Assembly (NCBI GenBank): GCA_963854835.1
Contig: OY978526.1
Coordinates: 77,658,418-77,722,417, forward strand
Direction: 5' to 3'
DNA length: 64,000 nucleotides
Source of the DNA: Megamerina dolium
Lineage: Eukaryota > Arthropoda > Insecta > Diptera > Megamerinidae
In this document: positions 47,101 to 57,203 of the stretch, one piece after another
Numbering within the stretch: the first letter of the stretch is position 1
Layout: each line of letters starts with the position of its first letter
The notes under the pieces: model-generated
The model's input: the letters and a program-made list of their open reading frames with translations, nothing else
What the model was told of the DNA's origin: nothing
The model's database searches: none
Made by a program: the position numbers and the translations under genes

Positions 47101-50100
47101 TTCAAATAATTATGATTTTGAATATTCCACATATTGAATTATTCGATTAATAAGAGTTTTTTTTTATTAATAAAATTTTTTCCAATACGATATAGTAGAA
47201 AAAGCTACCTTTTCATGGCAACGAATATGAGAATGCGTTTTAAAATTTTGATTTCCAAACAAAATTTCAAAAATAAAGAAAAACTAAATGAAATCTATTT
47301 TGATTAATCAAGATTCTGATTAACCGAATAATTCGAATTTTTGTTAATCAATCAAATTGATTAATGAGGATTTTCATTAATCGGACTCTTCAACTAAATG
47401 ATTAAACATAGTATATTTCACCTAAAAAAAAATTTTTGAAAGCAGAACCTACATCGATTTGAGAAGTATATTCAGCCATGTAAATTTTTATTTTAATGAA
47501 AATTAAATTTGAAAATAAATGAATCTTCTGCCGAGTGAATTAATTTCCCATCATCTGAATTATTTATTCTTTTAAATTAGCAAAAACTAAAGCAAAATCG
47601 AAGAAACGAACTCTGAATAAGAAATAATATTGACAAGATAATAATCAAAAGGGAAAGAAAGAGACAAATCTATATTACATTGTTGCACTGACATTTTGCT
47701 CTTCTCTATTTGCGTGCATTTCTAGTACTCGGTACTAACTGACATTGTTCTTTCTGACATTTTATATTGCGATTAATAAATTTGAAATTCGAAACGTAAA
47801 AAAAAATAAAGTTTTATATTTTTCCGTAGTTTTGGAGTCTAAAAAATACTATAACTCTTCGCAAATAGTAATGACACAAGTGTCAAGTATAGAAGGTAGA
47901 GGATTTATAAGTTCAGTCTCTTTCTTTTGCTACTTACTTAATAATCAAATCAAATTGTTGATGATCCAATACAGCCTTATTTCCATGCACATAACCGAAC
48001 AGTTCACGACATAATATCAGCCTTGCATCACGATGCTTAAGTGTACGCATTACCGCTGGCACTAATTTACGGGCATCAGCAATTTTATTCTCAAATATAT
48101 ATGCCACGCATGTTTTTAATACCTGTAACAAGAAATAATGACAATAAAAATACAGCCCAAACACATTTGACAATATATGAACGAACCTCTAAACGTCTTG
48201 CTGAATTTAAAACATTCGGACGCATATCCAATACTTCTGGCAATCGTGGTCCCATTGGTATTATACGATTTTGATTACGTACCGCATTAAAACGTTGCGA
48301 CATACAATTCTTACGTATGCCATCGTTGATAATCAATTCCACTTTATCGCAATTGATACGTGGAAATGCTGGCTGATGTATGCGATGAAATGAACCATCT
48401 GGTGGACGCAATACTTTCTGTGCATACATTTGCTGTTGATTCGGTATCTCATTCTCATATAATATTCGACCCAATTCTTGTATGTGTATATGTATTAATT
48501 GTTTATTATTGATTTCCGATTTTAACATTTCATTCATTGAACTATATAATTCATCCCAAGCATCTGATGCACGCCATGGTGGACCACGTTCATTGACAAA
48601 TGTCGTAAAGAACATACTATCGAGTACACGAAATAGAAATTCACTTTCGATCAGATCACGTGCACCTAAAAAACCGGCCTTATGAAATGTTATAACCGGC
48701 TTTGGATGTATTCGTATTAGTGTCAGACAGGAACGATAACTGCAGATGTGATGCGTTATATATATAGAGAGAGAGAGAGAGAGAGTGTGAAAATAGAAAA
48801 TAGTTATTGTAAAAATATGTAATCGATTATTTAATTAGCATAAGATAAAAAATGACAATCGGAAGCTACTCAATAGCATTCGGGATTTTTTTTTTATAAA
48901 ATCTTACTTTTACAAATCACATAGGTTGCTTGATATATTTCGAGATTTTTATAATTTTAACATCACACAGGCTGATCGATAAATTTCGGTAATTTTTAAC
49001 AAAATCGGAAATTTTTCAAATTTCACAATTGTTGCATGTTGCTCAATAATTTTTTATCAAATAAAATTTTTTTAAATTTTTTTGGAATTTTATTAAAATT
49101 CTAAGAATAGAAAATTCGAAAAGGTCGCTTGATATATTTCAGAAACCTTTTAAAATTAATAATTTTTAATCTTGATAAGTGAGAGTTTAAAAAAAATATT
49201 ATAACTTGCAAGAATTTAAAATATTTTTTTACATTACCAAAAGTTTCGGAAATGTTATACAAGATTTACTTTAGTACTTTAAAAAACGTACAATTTCTAA
49301 CCAAACGTTAGCTGATAAGTTTTGAGGATGTTTAAAGAAATATTACTTTTTACATCACAGAAATTTCGGAAATTTTCTACCAATATTTATAATTTTTAAT
49401 TCAACATTACTCGATTTACAAAATTTGCCGAAAAGTCTCAACAACAAACCCTAACAAACGAGTATGAAATTGTTTAAAAAGAAAGCATACCCCTGTAAAA
49501 GTTGTGCAAACAAACGCATAAATATTGCACGTAATTCCTTATCGATGAGTACATCCGATTTGTTATAATTTGATGATGTTTGCTTCTCCAACGATGGAAA
49601 TGCCAGATCGGCTTGTGATAAATTCGGAAATAAGATCATTGTTAGCAATTCCTGAGTAATTTCCCATAACGGTGATGGCAATATCGGTACTGGTGGTGTA
49701 AGAGATTCGGGTATGGTAACTAGACCACCATCCAAATCGACAACAATTACATCAAGCAAATCGGATATTTCACCTTGTAATGAACTATGTATGCCCATAA
49801 TGAATGGTGTCGGTGTTGAGAGAACCTCTGTCAGCGGTGCGGGTAATATAGGAATGTACACATGTGTATATCTATAATAAACAACAACAACAACAACAAC
49901 AAAAATATATGGAAATGTAATTAATAAACATGTATGAGTTTCTATGTGCTTATTAATTATTTCAAATGAATTACCTAAATGGATACATGAGCGCAACTAA
50001 AGCTTTACAACTTTCAGTCAAATGGGAATAGCTTTTTGAGTGGATAAGAACTTTGTTCTCTGTCATGACAGCACATAATAGGATAAGTACATTCTTTATA

Positions 50101-51659
50101 CCTGTGTGTGTGTGTGTGTGTGAAAAAGTGTATAAAACAAACAATTTGATTATTAAATTGCGGTTAATACAATACATATATATCATATATATATATAGTA
50201 TATTTATATAGTATATTGTATATAAAAGTATTTGATTACATTTGGCATACCTAATTGCTTGAATATAAAATAGACAGCTGTACCAGTCACTGGTAATGAT
50301 GATGATTGTGGCGGCTGTAATGATTGTTTATCACCAGCACCAATTGAGAAGCGTACTTGTGGACCACCTGGCGGTGGCACCTGTATACAACCCAATATAT
50401 TGCCAATAAGTGTTTCCAAGGCATAGGGTAAATTTTCAATATACACTGTATATATGGTACCAAGGCAGTTCTATAATAAGAATATATTGAATTCAAATCC
50501 CAATCATAAATATTAAATATTAGGATTGCATACCTTAAATGTCTCTGCACAATCTAGACGTGATATGAGTACCAAACATTTTGGTGCATACATTACACTA
50601 TGATGTGATATAATTGAATTGCTTGTAACAGATGTAATAGCATTCGATTGGAAATGTTGCTGCTGTTGCTGATGATGTTCTTGCTGCTGTTGCTGCTGAT
50701 GATGATGATGATGATGATGTTGATGATGGTGATGATGAAGATGTTGATGGTATTTTGTATTTTGGGTAATGGCCTCATCCTCTTCATCGATCACCTTATT
50801 GAGTGTAATGGCCATTGTCTCATGAAAACTGAGACATGCACAATAATGCTTATTCGCATCGATGTCGGTGAGAACGGATGTAAAGAATTTTGGTTCTTGT
50901 TTTTCGTATGATAAACTCCATCCCAATGGTTGACAAAACTAGAAATAGTGATAAGAAATGTTTTTATTTTATGTTTACTTAAAAATGTATATGAGTGTGT
51001 GTGTGTGCTTTTATTATACGCACCCACTCAATGCCCTCAATAAATGGTGTTTCCGGCCAATCTTTTTCGGGGAAACGTTGCACAATTTTGCCACATGTAA
51101 GTTGGCCATTTGTAGCAGTAGTTCCTGGTAAAAGTAATTAGAGCAAACAAAAAAATTATTATTATTAATATAGAGTTGAGAGTTGACCCAATTTCAATAC
51201 TTCATGCGATCACAAATATCATATCTAAATGCATATGAATACTACGTATGAACATGTATATATATACGAGTACTCGAACTCATACATCATTTCTGATTAT
51301 ACAGCCACTTATGAAATCATCATGCATGATGAATTTATATCCTTTTTTTTTTTTGTTTCGTTTGTTCTTGTGTTCTGTTTTTAATTGCCCCTTATATACG
51401 ACTATTTGTGTTTTGGCAGCTGCGTTGGCGTTCATTGGCGCACCACAGTACTCGAAATTTAATCATTCACTCCAGCTACATATGTAGTATATGCATGTAC
51501 TAATACTATATAAATAATTCTTTAAAAATAGGCCAAAATAAACACTGACTAATACTAATCATGCGGAATTGAAAAGTTTATGCAAATATATTCTTCATAC
51601 TAACTTTCTTTGTCGTTATCATAACCAACTATGACAAAATAATCAGCAAGCCGGGACAT
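38113..51659 (-). CDS. Sbf: SET domain binding factor (MTMR5/13-like pseudophosphatase, DENN Rab GEF)
   Basis: Seventeen exons in perfect phase encode 2022 residues: 51659-51605, 51124-51024, 50938-50534, 50470-50251, 50101-49975, 49871-49491, 48739-48187, 48122-47938, 45824-45467, 45397-45243, 45165-44762, 44704-43859, 42839-41775, 41645-40733, 38581-38457, 38395-38313, 38205-38113. The start [14 protein letters not shown] is the conserved family N-terminus. Domains: uDENN/cDENN/dDENN (1-430, [17 protein letters not shown]), SBF2 region (about 540-760), GRAM (about 870-1000), myotubularin-like domain (about 1110-1600), C1 (about 1820-1875, [24 protein letters not shown]) and a C-terminal PH domain ([20 protein letters not shown]). 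The phosphatase loop reads SLEDGWDIT instead of HCSDGWDRT: the catalytic Cys and Arg are gone, so it is a pseudophosphatase. Family members act as Rab21/Rab28-type exchange factors in endosomal traffic. A His/Gln-rich insert interrupts the DENN region. Confidence 0.95.
38870..39320 (+). pseudogene. Decayed RNase H-bearing non-LTR retrotransposon fragment
   Basis: A frame from 38888 reads [20 protein letters not shown], matching the last RNase H motif (G..GNE.AD.LA..GA). It then continues to LLTGHWRLD and, after a stop and frameshift, to [20 protein letters not shown], the zinc-knuckle-like C-terminus of I/LOA-type elements. It lies inside the Sbf intron between 38582 and 40732 on the opposite strand. 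Dead relic. Confidence 0.7.
39470..40690. repeat. AGTCACTTGGA-type degenerate minisatellite in Sbf intron
   Basis: Dozens of variants of (A)GTCACTTGGA / GTCACTTGAA, AATTGAAGTT and AATTGAAAATTGAA words recur at short, irregular spacing, first densely near 39590-39720, then 40100-40680. A SINE copy (39793-39960) interrupts the array. No coding features. Confidence 0.8.
39793..39960 (+). mobile_element. 3'-truncated SINE copy with good tRNA-like head
   Basis: It starts GGGTGCCGTAGCTCAGTGG with an intact A box and continues TTGGCCTTCTGATCTGTAGG, but the B box is degraded (TTGAGTATTTAATCTGAGG). The body continues through GGTACCCACC and CGGCAGTAAGAATTTCC to about 39960. It lies within the minisatellite of the Sbf intron. 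Confidence 0.75.
45980..46720 (+). repeat. Second ~147-bp tandem array (same family as 28370-29440)
   Basis: Five units with CATACTTTTGTATGGAAGTAGGCGTGG-like starts near 46000, 46141, 46292, 46437 and 46589 give a period of about 147 bp. Each contains CCGAGTTTCAACTCGATAG and TTTATATTTTCATGTGCAAAG-like words. It lies in an Sbf intron (45825-47937). Confidence 0.85.
47065..47410. repeat. AT-rich ATTAATC-word repeat in Sbf intron
   Basis: GATTAATCAAA, CGATTAATAAG and GATTAATGAGG words recur in both orientations, with a TTCCAATACGATATAG segment in the middle. A similar organisation (TATTGGAAAAAC flanked by ATTAATC words) is seen at 26380-26700, so the two may be copies of one AT-rich element. 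Alignment is needed to be sure. Confidence 0.4.
48765..49490. other. Sbf intron, AT-rich, no other feature
   Basis: A (GA)n run (48766-48786) is followed by AT-rich DNA with loosely repeated TTTCGGAAATTTTT-like words; no transposon ends or ORF recognised. Confidence 0.5.
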
Positions 51660-53325
51660 TGCGTTTCTTGTTGATGCTCCCTCTTAGTTGGTACATTTCC
51701 CTTTGTGCCTATTTTGTAGTAGAGGCAGTGTCCTTTTACTGCTTCCCTTTTACACCTGCTCACACTTTTCTTACAACTGTATGCATGTACATGTATATGT
51801 GATTTATTCCATCAACTAACGCCGATAGGTTACTGCTACAGATGATTTGAATGATGATGACGATGATTTCTTTTGCCAAATCAACACAAACGAAACTTCA
51901 TTATCAAACATAAATGCCATTCATTTGCATATAGTACATAGAAACAATCCAAAACTAAAACCGAACAACAAAAAAATACTAAACGTTCAAATTAATTTCA
52001 TTCGCGTATGGAATAAATTATAATTTGCTTCTTGTTTTCTTATTAATTTGTTCTTGTTGTTGTTGTTATAATCAATTCTTCTTTTTCTTATTAATTTTCA
52101 CATATTATTCTTTTATTTTATTTGTGTTAACATATTTTCAATTTCAACCACACCCTGCAGTTTCTTCTTGTTGTTGGATGAAGCACAATAAAAAAGCGTT
52201 CCTTTGCAAATTGTATACAATTTCTTTTGATGTTTTCTCTATCAACTAAAAACAACAAAAACAAAAGCAATTTAATTGTACGTATTGTATTTCTCTCTCT
52301 ATATATATATGAATTATATATACATATAAACAAATCACTATCGCCTTGATTAATCACCAGCATGAAAGAAAAGCAAAAAAAAAAAAGAAATAAAACACAC
52401 TAAAAATGTTACATTTTCCTTAGCTCCTTTCTATATTTCCTTAACTATTTTTTATTTTCTACTTTTTTTTTCACACCCACAAAATTTCTATGCGCATTCA
52501 TACAACAAAACAATTTAACACACGGCACATATGAAGTAACACTGAATTTTGTTTTTTTTTTTTCCTTAAATAATACAAGTAATTTCATGAATACAATAAA
52601 AATGTCAAATTATTGTCAATTCTCTCATTACACCATAGTAGTTTAGTGACGCAAAAAAGTGTCATTCTGTGGTATGTTCAATGCTATACAATGAGTCAGG
52701 GCTGCTTTTGAAGTTTTTATTAAGTTGAACCAAAAATATTGAACAGGTAACAGCAGGAAAACAAAAATAAAAATCCTTTGTATTTTGCTGTTGCTTGAAA
52801 CCTCTAGAATGTCAAGTACAAAATGAATAATTTGTCAATTATTGAATGTAAAGAATGTTTGACAACAAACAAAACGAACGTCAATGAAATTAAATATCGA
52901 ATAAAATGTAAACAAACAAAAGGGTAAACAAAGTTTGACAATTCAGGGGTCACAAAAAATTAAATAATAATAAAAGAGCTGTTCTCCTGCTTTGCTTTTA
53001 TTACATGCTTTATTTTTTTCATATTTCACTCTATAAATAAATCATAATTACACATCTCTCCAAAAGTTAGCTATGATTCTCTTAATCAACTTAAGCGGTT
53101 GCCTTGGGGGTGTTCAAAATGAAAGGGGCAACGCGACACAGCATAAGAAAGCACCTATATGCAAGTAAATATACACAACATACGTCTGCATCAAAGTCAA
53201 AGTAACGCAACATGATGAGAGAAATGTTAATCATACGCAAGCAAAACTATCGAGTAAGAACGATGTTACAAAGTCAGTCACGGGTTATTTGTGTTTAAAT
53301 AAAATAAAAATAAACATGTGGTACA
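51660..53325. promoter_or_regulatory. Sbf upstream region, no gene seen
   Basis: AT-rich DNA upstream of the Sbf start codon, presumably including its promoter and 5' UTR. No TATA box or other site could be assigned. Short ORFs look like chance. Confidence 0.4.
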
Positions 53326-53329
53326 TTTA

Positions 53330-54070
53330 GGCCCCGAAGGGCGCTTTGACGAAGCTGCTATGAAATATATTCTGTTGTTGTTGTAGCAGAATATATTTCA
53401 TAGGCACGAATGAGCTTACATGGGATTGATTGTTTACATCGGCCAGCTCGAGAAAGGTACCATCTTCCAGAGGGTGTGTCCACAGCGCATAGAGAGCCAG
53501 CCGAACAGGTGCTGAGTGTCGTGCGGGCTTTGGTGACATAGAGGGCATCGGTATGGAATGGCATCAGTCAGTCGGTGCATGAGCAGTTCAGGTAGATTCA
53601 CCACCCCGATCTTAGTTGTGCCAAAGTGGCTCGAGTAGGTAGCTGTTGTTCGCAGTCTACAATTGAGGGAAGGCGTTCGCCCAGTACGATGTTATGGGTA
53701 TTCCTTTCGATGACAGCTTCCACCGCGCGTTGGTGCTCATGCTCATCAAGCAATCACAGGCTAGTGTGGATGTCTCGTGGGGGAGGAGTCCATTGCATCA
53801 AGTGGTTATTAGGGTGTGATGGGAGATGACCGGACAGAAGAAATTTCTGCAAAAGTTGCTCGTTGTGCCACTGGGTGTCACCCAGATTAGAGCAGCGTAA
53901 TTGATAGTCAATCTGCCGATGGCCTTATAGGTGAAGAGCAGTGTTTTCTTGTCTTTTCCCCAGCTGGTGCCAACCAATGCTGTCGAGTCATTATTTCTGC
54001 TATGTAGCTTTTTGTTGGTGGTTTCAAGTTTTAGTTTCGACATTTGTGTTAAGAAGACCATCATACCAAT
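53330..54070 (-). pseudogene. Decayed jockey-clade non-LTR retrotransposon 3' end
   Basis: Minus-strand frames contain SWGKDKKTLLFTYKAIGRLT then INYAALIW, the end of the RT/thumb region. After frameshifts come LPTRATLAQLRSGW and DAIPYRCPLCHQ..HDTQHLF, then ALWTHPLEDGTFLELADVN. This is the conserved C-terminal block of jockey-like elements (LAQLRSGYC..LNSYL..CP.C..SPHDT.HLF..P..LWT.P...A.FL.L). Several frameshifts and stops show it is dead. GC content is higher than the surroundings. Confidence 0.8.
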
Positions 54071-55552
54071 GTGCAGAGCAGATTTTAAGCTCATAGTCGG
54101 CTTTGAGCTTTTATAAGCAGACGTTATAAGAACTGAAATATTTCCATTATAAACGTGTGAGCTTGTATTAGCCTAAATTTCCTGAACGCTGTTCCACAAT
54201 GTTTGCTGGACGAGTCTTTGATTTGCCTCTACAAGACGCTGTGTAACATCACCTTTATACTTACGTTTTATATTCAAAAGGAGACGGCGTTACGTTTTTA
54301 CTGAGAGTGTTTAATTCGAGTGAGCGTTCTTTGAAACATCCCTACGTACCATGGTGCATGGATATTAGGTATTGGATATTGGCTTCGGCTTATAATGTCA
54401 GAAACGGTTTCCTTAGTACCGATTTAGGCACAAACACATTTGCATGAAAAACATTTTCATTTCTCTACTGATATATAGTTAGCGTGTGCACAGCAAAAAT
54501 AATTCTCAGTAACATGTCAACTCTTTTGTATGTTTTCTTAATGTCTCTCCCTTTCCCATGAATCTGTCGTTCACACACAAAATGTTTCTCACGCCAAACT
54601 CTTTGTGTCTAAATCGGAACTTATACTGTCAAACACGTATATTTGTGGTTCTTCTTTTTAATTCTTTTTTCCGTATGTGTTTATTGTATTGTTTAATTCT
54701 TGTAATTCATTCGTGAGAACTCTCTTTTTACCTTACCTCTATTATTATATCATGCCAAAATTATACTATTCATCTGGCAATGCTCTATATACGCCTCTTT
54801 TGGTTTCCCAATACCGTTATACAGAAAAACGTTGAAGCGGTAACTGAAAGATGATGGAAATCCTCTGTTGAATCATATAATTGTGGGAACGCGTTCGCAA
54901 TACTATCTCTTTTGTTCTTATTCTTTTTAAAATAAATTTAAAAATTATATGAATATGTATAAAATATAGAAAATATTTTATTATAATGATTAGCATTAGG
55001 ATTAATGATATACATACGTATGTACATAAAAATGTAATAGATTTGAATAACAATTTTCGAAAAATCTCAATTTTTAGAAATATCAATTCTAATCCTATAT
55101 TATGATGTGTATAAGAAAATAATTGATAATTTGCGCGAACATTGATATTCACATCTATTACTAACCTAAACCGCCATCTTACATTACGTAATGACTTGAT
55201 TTTGTAAAACGCAATGCATGTCATTGTATGGCATGTGCTTTACGTTTCACAAAATAATGTCGCAAGTATTTACAATGTTAATTTACAGAATTGATCGAAT
55301 ACATGAACATTGCGTGGAAATATATACAAAAATATACATATATAAATGGACACAGCTACAACTGTTAAATTCACATAATGCATATAAGAATATATGGTGA
55401 TAAACATGATAAATTCGAACGAATTGAATTTAACTGTAATTGTCATGTACCATGTCGGTGCATTTCATGATGCGTGCCTATTCATACAAAATAAATTGTA
55501 ATAATTTAAATATTTCTATTGATATATTAAATAATGCCTAATTATATTCTAT
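54071..55552. other. Intergenic stretch, no gene seen
   Basis: AT-rich DNA between the jockey relic and the mariner remnant. No convincing ORF, RNA gene or transposon end found; a 135-codon minus-strand frame (55224-54817) is low-complexity and hydrophobic by AT bias. Confidence 0.45.
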
Positions 55553-55635
55553 GAGGGCGATCCCAGAACTACCAGACTTGACATATACATGGTGGCAGTA
55601 GTTTGAAAAAAAGTACTTTGGTGAAAAGTGGCAAC

Positions 55636-56539
55636 GTGGTTGTCGTGCGACTTCCTCAATCTTATTATGGAGAAAATAATACGAGCTGCTTATCTACGAC
55701 ATAATGGCACTATCTTCAACAAAAGTGTCATGCTGTTAGCGTATGACGACGATATTGACATAATCGGCATGAACATACGAGCAGTCAGTGCAGCATTCTC
55801 AGGCTTGGAAAGAGAGTCGCGTCGGATGGGTCTTACGGTGAACGAGGGCAAGACGAAGTATCTAGTGTCAACAAACAAAGAGTCCCGGCGTCTTGGACAG
55901 CACGTCACTGTTGACAACTACGCTTTTGAAGTAGTAAGGGACTTTGTCTATCTTGGAACCAGCATTAACAGCAGTAATGACGTCAGCTTGGAGATCATGC
56001 GTAGGATAACTCTTGCTAACAGGTGTTACTTTGGGCTGGGTAAGCAATTGAGAAGTCGAGCCCTCTCTCGAAGAACGAAAACTACACTCTACAAGTCTCT
56101 CATCATGCCTGTCCTAACATATGGCGCTGAAGCCTGGACAATCTCCACCTCGCATGAGCGAATGCTTGGAGTTTTCGAGAGAAAAGTCCTACGCAGGATC
56201 TTTGGACCTATTTGCGTTGGTGGCGAGTACCGAATAAGGTACAACCATGAGCTGTACGAGCTGTATGCCAATATTGACATAGTAAAGTGCATCAAAATCC
56301 AGCGGCTGCGCTGGCTAGGTCATGTCGAGCGAATGGAAGAACACGCTCAAGCTAAGAAGGTGTTATATTCGGAACCTGCTGCAGAAGAGGAAGACCAAGA
56401 CCAAGTACTGGAGAACCTAACGGCACTTGGAATTTCTAACTGACACCAGCTAGCGAAGAACAGAGTTGGCTGGCGAAGCATGTTATTTTCGGCCTAAATC
56501 GATATTCGGTTGTTATGGCCACATAAGCAAAGTAAGTAA
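55636..56539 (+). mobile_element. 5'-truncated RTE-like copy with 13-bp target duplication
   Basis: It starts inside the reverse transcriptase (CGTGCGACTTCCTCAATC, equivalent to about 36463 of the complete element) and ends in the AAGTAAGTAAG tail. The flanking 13 bp GAAAAGTGGCAAC is present on both sides (55623-55635, 56540-56552). The remaining frame (55628-56443) keeps most of the C-terminus but YADD has become YDDD, and a deletion near 56380 removes the GRRRRGRP region. Nucleotide identity to the complete copy is high, so insertion was recent. Confidence 0.88.
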
Positions 56540-56649
56540 GAAAAGTGGCAACCTTATAAAACATATGTTTTAAGTTTCAAGGCGCCACTTTGTTTAGTAT
56601 TTTTTTTTTTGAGCAATCGAAAGTTAACGACCTCAGTGAATTTGTAAAC

Positions 56650-56967
56650 ATGGAAAGAAGTTGTCACCGTTTTGTAATTCAATACTTTCATTTGAAAGGT
56701 CTCAGTCCAACGAATATTAAAGCCGAACTAGATTCTACTCCGGGAGAGTCTGCTCCTTCCTTTACGACCGTAAAATATTGGGTGGCAGAGTTTAAACGAG
56801 GTCGTACGAGTTGCCAAGACGAACACCGTAGTGGTCAAGAAACGGTTAAGAAAATCCACAAAATGGTATTGGATGATCGCCAGCTTAAGGCGCGTGAGCT
56901 AGGAGGAATTACAGGTATTTCAAAAAGTGCTATACATCGTATATTGACCGAAAATTTGGATATCTAA
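56650..56967 (+). pseudogene. Truncated mariner transposase (N-terminal DNA-binding part)
   Basis: From Met at 56650 the frame encodes about 105 residues: MERSCHRFVIQYFHLKGLSP, then TTVKYWVAEFKRGRTSCQDE, and GITGISKSAIHRILTENLDI before a stop. These are the paired helix-turn-helix motifs and the WVAEFKRGR / DE..SG linker of mariner transposases. The catalytic DDD domain is missing, so the protein cannot transpose DNA, though it retains a potential DNA-binding domain. Confidence 0.8.
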
Positions 56968-57203
56968 AAGCTGTGGTCAAGATGGGTGCCGTGTGTGCAT
57001 GGGTGCGGTAGATGGCCATTTTAATGAGGGTATATTCCCAAATTTGTTGTTTGCGCAGTTCTGGGACCGCCCTCGCATATGCATTTCCTTACCTTTAAAT
57101 TTTGTAATTGTTTGCTTGTGTATCTGGGTGCTGGTTTACTCTGTCGGTAAGTTAAATTTCTGTTGGGGGGAATACACAATGAGTACAGATTAATTACATT
57201 TTG

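Larger units (their letters stand above)
55553..57000 (+). mobile_element. Mariner remnant split by a retrotransposon
   Basis: The left end TATGAGGGCGATCCCAGAAC looks like a mariner terminal repeat after a TA. The non-coding 5' leader is interrupted at 55635 by a 5'-truncated RTE-like copy and resumes at 56540 with a repeated GAAAAGTGGCAAC. The truncated transposase (56650-56967) follows. The right terminus was not found. Confidence 0.65.

Noticed and set aside
54817..55224. 135-codon minus-strand frame rich in hydrophobic residues, considered as a membrane protein or chemoreceptor exon
   Set aside because: Composition follows AT content; no receptor motif, no splice partners, and no neighbouring exon in phase.
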